From: Natronorubrum halalkaliphilum
GTDB lineage: Archaea; Halobacteriota; Halobacteria; Halobacteriales; Natrialbaceae
Assembly: GCF_009834785.1 (NCBI RefSeq)
Contig: NZ_WUYX01000004.1
Coordinates: 62,001-126,000 of the forward strand
DNA length: 64,000 bases
Direction: 5' to 3'
Shown: positions 50,158-58,719 of the stretch, piece by piece
Numbering within the stretch: position 1 is the first letter of the stretch
Layout of the letters: each line of letters opens with the position of its first letter
The notes under the pieces: generated by a model
Told to the model about the DNA's origin: nothing
What the model saw: only the letters and a program-made list of their open reading frames with translations
The model's database searches: none
Position numbers and translations under genes: made by a program

Positions 50158-51117
50158 ATGACAGATAGTACGACAAATACGAACGCGGGTGATGGGGCGC
50201 TCGATGTCGGGGCAACGACCGACGATCTATTCGGGGAGTTCGACGACGAATCATTCGACCGGGAATCCGTCGACGGTGGGGCGGCGGACGACGGTAACAC
50301 CTCGGCCGAGTCGACGAGTGCGTCGGCAGCGACTGGCGGCGTCGAAGATCAGACCGCCGCTGCCGTCTTCGGACAGCTTCAGAACACCGTTTCCGACACC
50401 GACGACGTCGACGATGTCCTCGAGAACGAGAGTCCCGAGGACATTATCGCAAGTGCGGACGAACCGGACCCGGAACCGGAGTCGGATCCGGTCGACGACC
50501 TGCTCGTCGACGAAGCCGCCCTCGAGGATCTGTTGCTGACGGGCCGGACTAAAGAACAGGAGTTCCTCTGGATCGATGCGGAGGGAGACGACGGTGCTTC
50601 GGAGCCGTCCGAGACCGACGCTTCGTCGGATCCTGCGAGCGTTTTTACTGACTCGGATGCCGACGCCGGCGAGGACGAAACCGAACCGAGGAGCGAATCC
50701 GCGGCGGGCTCGGCGCACGTCCCCTTCCAGGAGGGCAGCGAGGAGGCGGCCTCGAGCGACGAGAGCCACGGTAGCGACGACCAGGAAGCGGCGACGCTCG
50801 AGGAGGCAGACGACCGAGATGCGGCGACAACCGAAACCGAGGCGGAACCGGCGGGAGACGGGACCGCAGAAGCGCCACCGACGTCGGAACTCGAGGGCGA
50901 GACTGGTACGGACGCCGAGACGGTCGACGCAACGGATCCCGACCCGGAGCATACCGAAACGACCGACGCAACGGATCCTGACCCGGAACAAGCCGAGACG
51001 GAAGAAACCGCACTGGTCGCCGACGAGAATACGGGTGTCCCCGCAACGACCGAAGACGACGAGTCCGCTGGCGGACTGTTCGGCTGGCTCCGTTCGAAGC
51101 TCGGCGGCCTGTTCTAG
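50158..51117 (+). CDS. Highly acidic, mostly disordered protein with C-terminal amphipathic end
   Basis: A 319-residue protein composed mainly of Asp, Glu, Ser, Thr and Ala. Predicted order is confined to a middle helix (DDLLVDEAALEDLLLTGRTK near 121) and the last 15 residues (GLFGWLRSKLGGLF), which form a hydrophobic, amphipathic end. Repeats of DATDPDPE-like units lie near 262-285. The end segment could be a membrane- or partner-docking peptide. I recognise no family. A strong GGAGG-like ribosome-binding sequence precedes the ATG. Confidence 0.6.
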   Translation: MTDSTTNTNAGDGALDVGATTDDLFGEFDDESFDRESVDGGAADDGNTSAESTSASAATGGVEDQTAAAVFGQLQNTVSDTDDVDDVLENESPEDIIASADEPDPEPESDPVDDLLVDEAALEDLLLTGRTKEQEFLWIDAEGDDGASEPSETDASSDPASVFTDSDADAGEDETEPRSESAAGSAHVPFQEGSEEAASSDESHGSDDQEAATLEEADDRDAATTETEAEPAGDGTAEAPPTSELEGETGTDAETVDATDPDPEHTETTDATDPDPEQAETEETALVADENTGVPATTEDDESAGGLFGWLRSKLGGLF

Positions 51118-51279
51118 GTTTCAAGCCGACCGACACCAGACGGGAGAGCGCGGGCGACCCCACTGTCATGGCTCGCCGTTCGGATTCTTTTCATCGCGAT
51201 CATTACGTCGTTCGCTACGAATCGCGCCACGGTGATTCTCGATTTCAGTCGGGCCTCGAGAGTGCACGTTCCATCGCGT

Positions 51280-51453
51280 TCAGGCTCGTTCGGCCTGCAG
51301 GCAGCTATCGGGATGCCACTGGATCCCCTCTCGCCGGACCGTGTACGGACGACTCCCGCAGCCGGGACAGACCGTTCCGCCGGACTCGCTGTCCGGCCGA
51401 TCCGGGATCGAATGCTCGAGGCCGCAGTCGTCGCACTCGATTCGAACTGGCAT
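51280..51453 (-). CDS. Small zinc-ribbon protein
   Basis: A 57-residue protein with CDDCG near 7 and CPGCGS near 29, a zinc-ribbon pair, followed by a conserved-looking [12 protein letters not shown]. It has the size and composition of haloarchaeal single-ribbon proteins. I took the ATG at 51453, which opens the [11 protein letters not shown] motif. The frame from 51168 on the opposite strand is rejected. Function unknown. Confidence 0.6.
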   Translation of the reverse strand: MPVRIECDDCGLEHSIPDRPDSESGGTVCPGCGSRPYTVRREGIQWHPDSCLQAERA

Positions 51454-51611
51454 AGTAACGTGAGAATCGAGGGGCCGACGGCGTATGTGGGTGATGCAGG
51501 ACACTGCTCGTCTCGGAACGCAAACGGTCGAAAACGGAATACGCTCGGTCGACGAAATCTCGCCCCGTCGAGCCGTCTTGTCACTGTGGCTCGAGGGGCG
51601 TGGTCGCGGCG

Positions 51612-52484
51612 TTACGCGAGGAACTCTTCGATGTGGTCGGCGACTTCTGCGGGGGTGTCGCCGACGGGAACGCCCGCGTCGTTCAGCGCGTTGATCTTGC
51701 TTTCGGCGGTCCCGGTACCGGAGCCGGAGACGATCGCACCGGCGTGGCCCATCCGTTTGCCCGGCGGGGCGGTACGGCCGGCGATGAAGCCGGCGACGGG
51801 CGTGTCGACGTAGTCGTCGATGAACGCGGCGGCCTCCTCTTCGTCCTCGCCACCGATCTCACCGCACATGACGATGGCGTCGGTGTCGGGGTCGTCCTCG
51901 AACAGTTCGAGGGCGTCGACGAAGTCCGTGCCGATGATCGGGTCGCCGCCGATACCGATGGCGGTCGTCTGACCGATGCCGCGGTTGGTCAGACTATCGA
52001 CGACCTGGTAGGTCAGCGTTCCCGAGCGGGAGACGAGACCGACGTTCCCCTCCGAGAAGATGTTCCCGGGCAGGATGCCGAGTTTGGCCTCGCCGGGCGT
52101 GATGAGGCCGGGACAGTTCGGCCCGATGAGACGGGTGTCCGTCTCGGAGAGTCGCTTGTTGACTCGAGCCATGTCCTGGGTCGGAATGCCCTCCGTGATC
52201 GCGACCGCGAGGTCGAGGTCGGAGTCGAGCGATTCGAAGACGGCGTCGCCGGCGAAGGCCGGCGGGACGAAGATGACCGAGGTGTCGGCGTTTTCCTCCT
52301 CGACGGCCTCGTGGACCGTGTCGTACACCGGAACGCCGGCGGCCTCCTGGCCGCCCTTGCCGGGAACCGCGCCGGCCACGACGTTGGTCCCGTACTCCAT
52401 CATCTGTTCGGCGTGGAACTTCCCTTCCCCGCCGGTGATGCCCTGTACCACGACGCGCGTGTCGTCGTCGACTAGTACACTCAT
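51612..52484 (-). CDS. sucD: Succinyl-CoA ligase alpha subunit
   Basis: A 290-residue subunit that binds CoA and carries the phosphorylated histidine. [20 protein letters not shown] near 15 is the CoA-binding loop; the active-site His lies in [12 protein letters not shown] near 245; [11 protein letters not shown] is also conserved. It makes ATP or GTP from succinyl-CoA in the citric acid cycle. It overlaps the beta subunit stop by 4 bases (ATGA). Confidence 0.95.
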   Translation of the reverse strand: MSVLVDDDTRVVVQGITGGEGKFHAEQMMEYGTNVVAGAVPGKGGQEAAGVPVYDTVHEAVEEENADTSVIFVPPAFAGDAVFESLDSDLDLAVAITEGIPTQDMARVNKRLSETDTRLIGPNCPGLITPGEAKLGILPGNIFSEGNVGLVSRSGTLTYQVVDSLTNRGIGQTTAIGIGGDPIIGTDFVDALELFEDDPDTDAIVMCGEIGGEDEEEAAAFIDDYVDTPVAGFIAGRTAPPGKRMGHAGAIVSGSGTGTAESKINALNDAGVPVGDTPAEVADHIEEFLA

Positions 52485-53638
52485 TGTTCGTTCACCTCCC
52501 CAGCGTACTCGACAGCACGCTGTACCGCGGACTCGAGGGTCTGTTCGACCGTCACGAGGTCCTCGTTCAGAATCTCCATGCCTTCCTCCCAGTTGGTGCC
52601 CGCGAGGCGGACAACGACCGGCTTGGGAATCTCGTCGAACTGCTCGAGTGCTTCGTTGATCCCGCGGGCGACCTCGTCGCCGCGCGTGATCCCGCCGAAG
52701 ATGTTGAAGACGACGCTGTCGACGTTGTCGTCCGAGAACACCATATCGAGCGCGTTTGCGATACGGGCCGCCTTCGCGCCACCGCCGACGTCCAGGAAGT
52801 TCGCCGGCTCGCCGCCGTAGTGGTCGACGAGGTCCAGCGTGGTCATCACGAGCCCGGCGCCGTTCCCGATAATGCCGACGTTACCCGAGAGGCGGACGTA
52901 ATCGAAGTCGTACTCGTCGGCCTTCTGCTCGAGTTCGTCGCCGCCGGCTGCCTCCTCTTCCATCTCGGCCAGTTCGGGCTGGCGGAAGAGGGCGTCTTCG
53001 TCGATGTTCATCACGGCGTCGGCCGCGATGACCTCGTCGTCGGACGTGACCATCAGCGGGTTGATCTCGGCGTCGGAGCCGTCGCGGTCGTCCCAGAGCT
53101 GATAGAGCGTGGTCAGAACGCTCGAGACGTCGCGGGCGATCGACTGATCGATGCCGGCGTCGTAGACCGCTTTGCGGGCCTGATAGGGGTGCATCCCGAA
53201 GGCGGGGTCGATGTGTTCGCGCGCGATGGCGTCGGGGTCCTCCTCGGCGACTTCCTCGATGTTGACGCCACCCTTCTTCGAGACCATCGCGACGGGTTTG
53301 CCCTCGCCGCGGTCCATCGTGATCCCCACGTAGAGTTCGTTCGTAAAGTCGACCGCTTCCTCGACGAGCACGCGGTCGACGTGGTAGCCCTTGAGATCCA
53401 TCCCCAGAATCTCGTCGGCAGCGTCCCGAGCTTCGTCCTCGTCCTCGACGAGCTTGATACCGCCGGCCTTCCCACGGCCGCCGACCTGTACCTGTGCCTT
53501 GATCGCGACTGGATACCCGATCTCCTCGGCGGCGGTGACGGCACCGTCGACGTCGGAGGCGAGCTGTGACTCCGGCGTCGGAATGCCGGCATCGGCGAAG
53601 ACCTGCTTCGCCTGATACTCGTGTAGTTTCATAGCCAT
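52481..53638 (-). CDS. sucC: Succinyl-CoA ligase beta subunit
   Basis: A 385-residue ATP-grasp subunit. [20 protein letters not shown] at the start is typical, with [19 protein letters not shown] near 45, the Mg-ATP region EINPLMV near 190, and the C-terminal succinate-binding [13 protein letters not shown] near 316. Together with SucD it makes ATP or GTP. It heads the leftward operon. A TATA-like GATTTAAGC precedes it near 53661. Confidence 0.95.
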   Translation of the reverse strand: MAMKLHEYQAKQVFADAGIPTPESQLASDVDGAVTAAEEIGYPVAIKAQVQVGGRGKAGGIKLVEDEDEARDAADEILGMDLKGYHVDRVLVEEAVDFTNELYVGITMDRGEGKPVAMVSKKGGVNIEEVAEEDPDAIAREHIDPAFGMHPYQARKAVYDAGIDQSIARDVSSVLTTLYQLWDDRDGSDAEINPLMVTSDDEVIAADAVMNIDEDALFRQPELAEMEEEAAGGDELEQKADEYDFDYVRLSGNVGIIGNGAGLVMTTLDLVDHYGGEPANFLDVGGGAKAARIANALDMVFSDDNVDSVVFNIFGGITRGDEVARGINEALEQFDEIPKPVVVRLAGTNWEEGMEILNEDLVTVEQTLESAVQRAVEYAGEVNEQ

Positions 53639-54066
53639 TCAAACGGGCGTTCCGGCCTTGCTTAAATCCTGTTAGTTTCCACTCGCTACGGGACTCACTC
53701 GACGGGTATCGACTCCCCCGTGAGCGCGGGTCCAGACCGGTTCCGGACGGCGACGTGCGAGGTGGTGGTTCACTTATTCTGCGTCAAAATACGCCCGTTC
53801 GTTCGAACTCGAGTGACTTTCGGCTCGATCGTCCCGTGTTTGTCCAGACGGCAAGCGAGTGGACACGAGTCCGCAGCGGTCGTGACCCACCAGTCGCCGG
53901 GAGCGACGGTAGGGTCGGTCTCGGCTCCCGAGGTGACCGAAGCGTTTGACTTCGGCGGGCGACAACGATAAAACACGCAGCACGCAGATCGGTCGGCGAA
54001 CGGCCGGGAGTGTCCCCACACACATCACATGCTCGTCACCGCCGCTCACTCAGAGGCTGAACCGAC
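53639..54066. other. Divergent intergenic region, no gene seen
   Basis: A 428-base gap between sucC (leftward) and the prenyltransferase (rightward). Short frames exist on both strands, but none has a proper start and codon bias together. I see no repeat or RNA. Confidence 0.6.
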
Positions 54067-54939
54067 GTGACTGCCCCGACTGCAAGTCACCGCAATCGGG
54101 CGTGGCTTTCGTCCGTCCAGCACGGACTCCGGTTGCTGGTCCACAGCAACTGTTTCATCTCGCTTGCCACGATGAGCGTCGTCATCACGACGGTCATCCT
54201 CACGGAGCTTTCCGTCGAGCCGTTGCCGCTCTTCATCGTCTTCGCGGCGACGCTGTTCGTCTACACCGTCAACCGATTCACCGACCTCGAGGAGGACGAG
54301 GAGAACGTTCCGGATCGGGCGTCGTTTACGAAACGGTACGGGCGACACCTCCTCGCACTCGGCGTCGGCTGTTACGTCGCCGCCATCGGTATCACCGTGA
54401 TACGGGGACTGCCGGGTGCGATCTACCTGTTGTTGCCGCTCGTCGTCGCAGCACTCTACTCGCTGGGCGGCGTCAAGCAGCTGTTTCTGGTAAAGAACGT
54501 CTTTGTCGGCCTCGCCTGGGGCCTGATCCCGCTGGGCGTCGGCTACTACTATCAACAGCTCTGGTCCCTCGAGATTCTCGTCATGACCGGCTACGTGACC
54601 GCGATGATCACGATCGCGGCGGTAATCTTCGATATCAAGGACATTCCGGGCGACCGCGAGGAAGGCATCGCCACGGTTCCCAACAGGTTCGGCCCGCGAT
54701 CGACCCGTCGCTATTCCCAGGCTGCGAACGTCGCCGTCGCCGCGGTCGTCATCGCACTCGTCGTCGGGACCGGCCTGTCACACGCGTTCCTCGCGCTACT
54801 CGCGATGAACGGCTACGTCGCCGCCTACATCCCCTTTGCGACGCCGGATCGTGGCCCGCTGTACTACGGGTTCGTCGTCGACGGCGAGCACGTGTTCCTC
54901 GCGGTCGTCACCCTCGCACTCGAGTGGCTGCTCTGGTGA
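54067..54939 (+). CDS. UbiA-family prenyltransferase
   Basis: A 290-residue membrane enzyme with about eight to nine helices. The two Asp-rich motifs for the polyprenyl diphosphate are present: NRFTDLEEDEENVPDR near 75 and DIKDIPGDREEGIATVPNRF near 193. Haloarchaeal members attach isoprenoid chains to quinones, heme or lipid head groups; the acceptor is not readable here. The start is a GTG at 54067, which gives the family's usual N-terminal length. Confidence 0.85.
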   Translation: MTAPTASHRNRAWLSSVQHGLRLLVHSNCFISLATMSVVITTVILTELSVEPLPLFIVFAATLFVYTVNRFTDLEEDEENVPDRASFTKRYGRHLLALGVGCYVAAIGITVIRGLPGAIYLLLPLVVAALYSLGGVKQLFLVKNVFVGLAWGLIPLGVGYYYQQLWSLEILVMTGYVTAMITIAAVIFDIKDIPGDREEGIATVPNRFGPRSTRRYSQAANVAVAAVVIALVVGTGLSHAFLALLAMNGYVAAYIPFATPDRGPLYYGFVVDGEHVFLAVVTLALEWLLW

Positions 54940-55283
54940 GGACTGCAAGAGCGAGAGCGTCGGTGAGGGCACGAGCGTGGCGGCAACTGCGGCGGACGCT
55001 ACGCGATAGACGACCGCCGCTCGGTCGGTGGATATGAGTCGATTACCGGAACTCCATCTGGTACTGATCGCCCGAGTCCAACCTGAATGCTCCCGATAAC
55101 AAAGAGGCAGTGGCTCGAGAGTAACGGTGTGCGGGGTGTCCCCTCGCACGGAGGCACTGTCCGTTGGACGGCTTCGACGACGCTCCGTCGTCGAACTCCG
55201 CCTCTCCTGTCAGGTTTCGACTCCCGGCAGCCATCGCAGGCTGAACCGGGAGATCAATAGGGATCGGGTGTCGAGAACCGACT
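54940..55283. other. Highly structured intergenic region before the DUF3054 gene
   Basis: This 344-base gap has no supportable gene. Its right half (55103-55252) is packed with stable hairpins (see separate entry). The left half is GC-rich without clear features. Confidence 0.6.
55103..55252 (+). ncRNA. Candidate structured RNA or cis-regulatory leader
   Basis: A closing stem (AGAGGC 55103-55108 with GCCTCT 55200-55205) encloses three hairpins: 55129-55149 (GTGCGGGG with CCCTCGCAC, one bulge), 55159-55169 (GTCC-GTT-GGAC) and 55173-55195 (TTCGACGAC-GCTCC-GTCGTCGAA). A second domain at 55221-55252 is a 12-bp stem (CTCCCGG and CAGCC) with a bulged AA and an ATCGCA loop. It ends 31 bases before the ATG of the DUF3054 gene. 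Confidence 0.45.
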
Positions 55284-55709
55284 ATGGACTCAGCAGTTCA
55301 AACGGGCGGCCGATCGCAGGCGGTCGATCGGGAAACGCTCGCGCTCGGAGTCGGCGACGTCGTCCTGCTCGCCGGACTGATCCTCGTCGGCCAACTCAGC
55401 CACAACGTCAACCCGATCGAGCAACCGCTCGCATCGCTCGAAACGGTCGCACCGTTCGTGATCGGCTGGCTCGTTATCGCCGCCATCGCGGGTACCTACA
55501 CGCGCGATGTCGCGTCGTCGGTGACTCGAGCGGCCCGCCAGATCACTGTGACCTGGATCGCAGCGGCGAACGTCGGACTGATCCTTCGAACGGCACTGTT
55601 CGGTGAGACAGCGGCTCCGCCGTTCCCGCTCGTGATAACCGGGTTCGGGCTCCTCTTACTGGTCGGCTGGCGCGTTGGATACGCGGCGTATGCGAGTCGA
55701 ACGCGATAA
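55284..55709 (+). CDS. DUF3054 membrane protein
   Basis: A 141-residue protein with four hydrophobic helices (about 22-42, 50-70, 84-103 and 115-133). I recognise the DUF3054 family of small membrane proteins, found widely in haloarchaea and actinobacteria; the function is unknown. The ATG at 55284 is preceded by a strongly folded leader, and hairpins follow the stop, so the message is likely tightly bounded. Confidence 0.8.
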   Translation: MDSAVQTGGRSQAVDRETLALGVGDVVLLAGLILVGQLSHNVNPIEQPLASLETVAPFVIGWLVIAAIAGTYTRDVASSVTRAARQITVTWIAAANVGLILRTALFGETAAPPFPLVITGFGLLLLVGWRVGYAAYASRTR

Positions 55710-55755
55710 GATCGTCGTCCGGCGCGCAGGCGCTGTGAATATCGCCACCATCGCC

Positions 55756-55786
55756 AACAGCGGGGTCGAAAAACCCCGACGCTGTT
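55756..55786. terminator. Hairpin AACAGC-GGGG ... CCCC-GAC-GCTGTT
   Basis: Ten paired bases (6 plus 4, with a three-base bulge) and an A-rich loop follow the DUF3054 stop by about 45 bases. It may end that message. Confidence 0.4.
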
Positions 55787-55796
55787 CGCGAGGGAA

Positions 55797-55821
55797 CCAC
55801 CTGTGCTGGACCGAAAGGTGG
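55797..55821. terminator. Hairpin CCACCT-N13-AGGTGG followed by GTTTG
   Basis: A perfect 6-bp stem lies just after the first hairpin. The pair may together form a termination or processing region. Confidence 0.3.
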
Positions 55822-56120
55822 GTTTGTCTCGAGTCCTCTCGGGGTCCAGATACGGCCCGTCTATAACGGAAAAAACAGTGTATTCGCTAATTATGCGTTT
55901 TGTTAGCTATGCACAACCCAGGAGTGTCTTCCCCGTTCCCCTCTTGCGAATTTGGGAGTACTATCCACTCGACCATGAGTAATTTTCACTAGTGATGGTA
56001 GGAATACATGGGAGATGTTTGCACCATCCGTCACCAAATATCCAACTCGTAAGTTATGAGGCCCATTTGAGGCAAATATGGATTAGAAACGGATCCACTA
56101 TAGAGCAATTATGGGAAACA

Positions 56121-56129
56121 CTTATATGA
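56121..56129 (+). promoter_or_regulatory. TATA box of the small membrane protein gene
   Basis: CTTATATGA lies 27-35 bases before the ATG at 56156, so the message is probably nearly leaderless. Confidence 0.45.
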
Positions 56130-56155
56130 TGATTTCCCGTACTATCGAATACATT

Positions 56156-56371
56156 ATGACTGGATATTACGACGTTGTTCTTGGCCTCATCCCAGTCGCA
56201 CTGCTCGGTATCACCGCAGCCCTCATGTTCGTCGGGATCTCGCTGACAACGGCGGTACCGATCGGTTCGTTCGTCGCGATGGCGATTATCGGTCACGCAA
56301 TGTTCGTCAACACGCCCGCCGACGGCTCCGATGAAGCCCAGTCCGCCCGCCCGCCGATCAACGCGGACTGA
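56156..56371 (+). CDS. Small two-helix membrane protein
   Basis: A 71-residue protein starting MTGYYDVVLGLIPVALLGIT, with two hydrophobic helices (about 7-27 and 32-50) and a short polar acidic tail. It resembles haloarchaeal small membrane proteins of unknown function. I chose the ATG at 56156 because a TATA box lies 27-35 bases upstream; a longer frame from 56111 would place the start before the predicted transcript. Confidence 0.65.
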   Translation: MTGYYDVVLGLIPVALLGITAALMFVGISLTTAVPIGSFVAMAIIGHAMFVNTPADGSDEAQSARPPINAD

Positions 56372-56428
56372 TCTCGGCCTCCTGTCTGCTCCGGTTTCTT
56401 TACCTCCGTTCGCGTTTTGCCTTTCAGT

Positions 56429-57427
56429 ATGACCGAGTCACTGTTTCTCACCAGCGACGACGTTACCGACCTCGCAACGCCTGCCGACTACGTCGACGCC
56501 GTCCGCGAGGGCTATCGCCAGCGCGGCGAGGGGGCATCGGCACAGCCTCGCTCGAAGTTCTTCCGTAACGACCCCGAAGGGCTGTTCACGAGCTACGCCG
56601 CCGTGCTTCCCGACACCGGCGCGATGGGCGGGTACATGTACAGCGCCGGCTTCGGGGCCGGCGACGCGTGGTTCATGACGCCGCTGTTCGACGCCGAAAG
56701 CGGCGCCCCCCTCGCGCTGCTGGACGGCGCGAGTATGAACCCTCACAAGACCGGCGCTGCCGGCGCCGTCGCCGTCGACGAACTCGCCCGGTCGGATAGC
56801 GAGACCCTCGCCGTCATCGGCAGCGGCGCGCAGGCCCGCGGCCAACTCCGAGCGACCGCAACCGTCCGCGAGTTCACCGAGGTACGCGTCTACTCGACGA
56901 CCCCCGAGAACCGCGAGGAGTTCGCCGCCGACTTCGACGCCGACCTCGCAGCCGACGTTCGAGCCGTCGACTCGAGCCGAGCGGCCGTCTCCGGTGCGGA
57001 CGTCGTCATCACGGCGACGAAGGCGACCGAGCCGGTGTTCGACGGCGACGACCTCGAGCCCGGAACCCACGTCACGGCGATGGGCCAGTACTCGCCGGAC
57101 AAGCGGGAGCTGGATTCGACGACGGTCGAGCGAGCAACCTACGTTCCCGACCTGCGAGAGCGGGCGACGTTCGACTCCGGCGAGTTCATGCAGGCGCTCG
57201 AGGAGGGTGCGGTCACCGAGGACGACATCCACGCGGAACTGGGCGAAATCGTCGCCGGTGGGACACCGGGTCGAACGAGCGACGACGAAATCACGGTGTT
57301 CGATAGCGGCGGAACGGGGATCGAGACCGTGGCTGCGGCGTACATGCTATACGAACGCGCGAGCGAGGAGGGGAGGGGGAAGACGCTCGAGTTCGCGCCG
57401 GCGAGCGAGGCGTTGACTGGGGACTGA
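56429..57427 (+). CDS. Ornithine cyclodeaminase/alanine dehydrogenase-family enzyme
   Basis: A 332-residue NAD-dependent enzyme of the OCD/mu-crystallin family. It carries RSKFFRNDPEGLFTSYAAVLP near 43, the substrate Lys in MNPHKTGAAGAVA near 108, the Rossmann motif VIGSGAQARGQL near 133, and the conserved Asp in YVPDLRERATFDSGEF near 235. Family members turn ornithine to proline and ammonia or make alanine from pyruvate and ammonia; the choice is not clear here. The ATG at 56429 is used; an upstream in-frame TTG adds four residues. Confidence 0.88.
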   Translation: MTESLFLTSDDVTDLATPADYVDAVREGYRQRGEGASAQPRSKFFRNDPEGLFTSYAAVLPDTGAMGGYMYSAGFGAGDAWFMTPLFDAESGAPLALLDGASMNPHKTGAAGAVAVDELARSDSETLAVIGSGAQARGQLRATATVREFTEVRVYSTTPENREEFAADFDADLAADVRAVDSSRAAVSGADVVITATKATEPVFDGDDLEPGTHVTAMGQYSPDKRELDSTTVERATYVPDLRERATFDSGEFMQALEEGAVTEDDIHAELGEIVAGGTPGRTSDDEITVFDSGGTGIETVAAAYMLYERASEEGRGKTLEFAPASEALTGD

Positions 57428-57501
57428 TCGGTCAGCTACCGTATCGGATCCGCTGTGGCAAACCTTTATCCCTTGTTGCACAAAATCAATCACCATCTGA
57501 A

Positions 57502-58182
57502 ATGGCGCAACAAGGAATAAAGGTGTGTGTCAATATCCCATCCGGAAGCAGCGGGAATCTCTTTCGCATTCGGGCAGCAGACGACATTCTTCGCCTCTTA
57601 GCCGACGCTCACGAGACGGAGTTTACGATACCTGAACTCGTCGAAGCGACCGACGTGACTCGGTCGACTGTCTGGAGAGCCGTCGATCTACTCGAAGAGT
57701 TCGGTGCGGTTCGAACACGGAAAACGCCACAGCGAACGTATGTTTCGATCGATCCGGATCGTCTCCAAAAAGACGATCCGATACTCGCGGTCGAACAGCC
57801 GGAGTTTCACGAACCGATACGCACATTCGTCAGGCAAGTCGGTACGGCGGTCACCGAATCCGACGATGTAAATGAGCTCCTCGGGGTAATCGTCTTTGGC
57901 AGTGTTGCTCGCGGTAACGCCGACAGACGAAGTGATATCGACCTGTTCGTCGTCGTCGACGGCGATCGAACGAGTGGTCGACGCCTCGTAACCGACGCAG
58001 TCGCGGATCTTCACGAGCAACGGTTCGACGGTGATCGATTCGACTTCGAACCGTACGTGGAATCGGTGGAGAGCGTCCGACGCGCCGGATCGAAACTCGA
58101 GGAAATTTTCCGAGAAGGAATCACCGTCCACGGTGACGGACGTCTCCAGTCACTACGTAAGGAGGTGTTTGCTGATGAGTAG
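57502..58182 (+). CDS. HTH-MNT nucleotidyltransferase (antitoxin-like)
   Basis: A 226-residue protein with an N-terminal winged helix (about 26-85; IPELVEATDVTRSTVWRAVD) and a C-terminal MNT nucleotidyltransferase domain. The family motif is present as VFGSVARGNADRRSDIDLFV (131-150) with Gly133-Ser134 and Asp145/Asp147. The next gene encodes a HEPN-like protein and overlaps it by 8 bases. In MNT-HEPN toxin-antitoxin modules, the MNT protein inactivates the HEPN RNase, in known cases by AMP transfer to a Tyr. The extra winged helix could make it the autoregulator of the operon. A TATA-like CCTTTATCCC lies about 40 bases before the ATG. Confidence 0.82.
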   Translation: MAQQGIKVCVNIPSGSSGNLFRIRAADDILRLLADAHETEFTIPELVEATDVTRSTVWRAVDLLEEFGAVRTRKTPQRTYVSIDPDRLQKDDPILAVEQPEFHEPIRTFVRQVGTAVTESDDVNELLGVIVFGSVARGNADRRSDIDLFVVVDGDRTSGRRLVTDAVADLHEQRFDGDRFDFEPYVESVESVRRAGSKLEEIFREGITVHGDGRLQSLRKEVFADE

Positions 58183-58672
58183 CTCCCGCATCGACCAGCT
58201 CCTCGACGACGCACAGGCGGCGTTCGACAGACGACCGCGGGAGATCGAATCCGGTCTCGATGTCGAAGACGCCGCGTTACTCCAGCTTCGAAAGGCTTGT
58301 CGACTGCTCGCTGGTGCGGAGACGCTTCGCGAAGCGGGTTACCACACGCTCGTTATCGAAACCTCCTTCGTCGCTATCGAACGAACCGTCGAGTTCCGAC
58401 TGCTCGAACGGGGGACGATGCAACCGGACGATCTGCCTGGAACGCACCCGGGTATGTATCGAGAGGCAGCTACAGCTGGGATCTTTTCCGAGTCGACTGC
58501 CGACGACCTCGCGGATCTCTGGCGCGACCACCGCGCAAAGACGTACTATCAGGACGGGCTCGCTACCGCGGCTCGTGCCGAGCAGATGTACGCACTCGCA
58601 ACCGAGATTCACGCGTTTGTCCTCGGCCGCTCTTCTCACGGATACGAATGCTGTTGTGACTCGACGAGTTGA
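58175..58672 (+). CDS. HEPN-like protein with altered catalytic motif
   Basis: A 165-residue mainly helical protein that follows the MNT gene with an 8-base overlap. HEPN RNases of such pairs carry RX4-6H, in HepT form RX4HXY. Here the matching segment is WRDHRAKTYY (116-125), which reads R117-x4-K122-T-Y124: the catalytic His is Lys, while the Tyr that receives AMP in the known system remains. It may be an inactive or differently acting partner. It is probably translated with the MNT protein. Confidence 0.75.
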   Translation: MSSSRIDQLLDDAQAAFDRRPREIESGLDVEDAALLQLRKACRLLAGAETLREAGYHTLVIETSFVAIERTVEFRLLERGTMQPDDLPGTHPGMYREAATAGIFSESTADDLADLWRDHRAKTYYQDGLATAARAEQMYALATEIHAFVLGRSSHGYECCCDSTS

Positions 58673-58719
58673 ACCAAAAATTCCGCTCCTGCTTTCGATT
58701 CGCTCGAGCCGCCAGCCGA

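Larger units (their letters stand above)
55710..56155. other. Intergenic region: two hairpins then A/T-rich promoter DNA
   Basis: This 446-base gap starts with two hairpins (55756-55821) and turns A/T-rich from about 55860. No gene is seen on either strand. A TATA box at 56121-56129 serves the small membrane protein. Confidence 0.6.

Noticed and set aside
53720-53971. An 83-codon frame in the sucC upstream region
   Set aside because: Poor composition for a haloarchaeal protein, no ribosome-binding or TATA signal and overlapping frames on the opposite strand.
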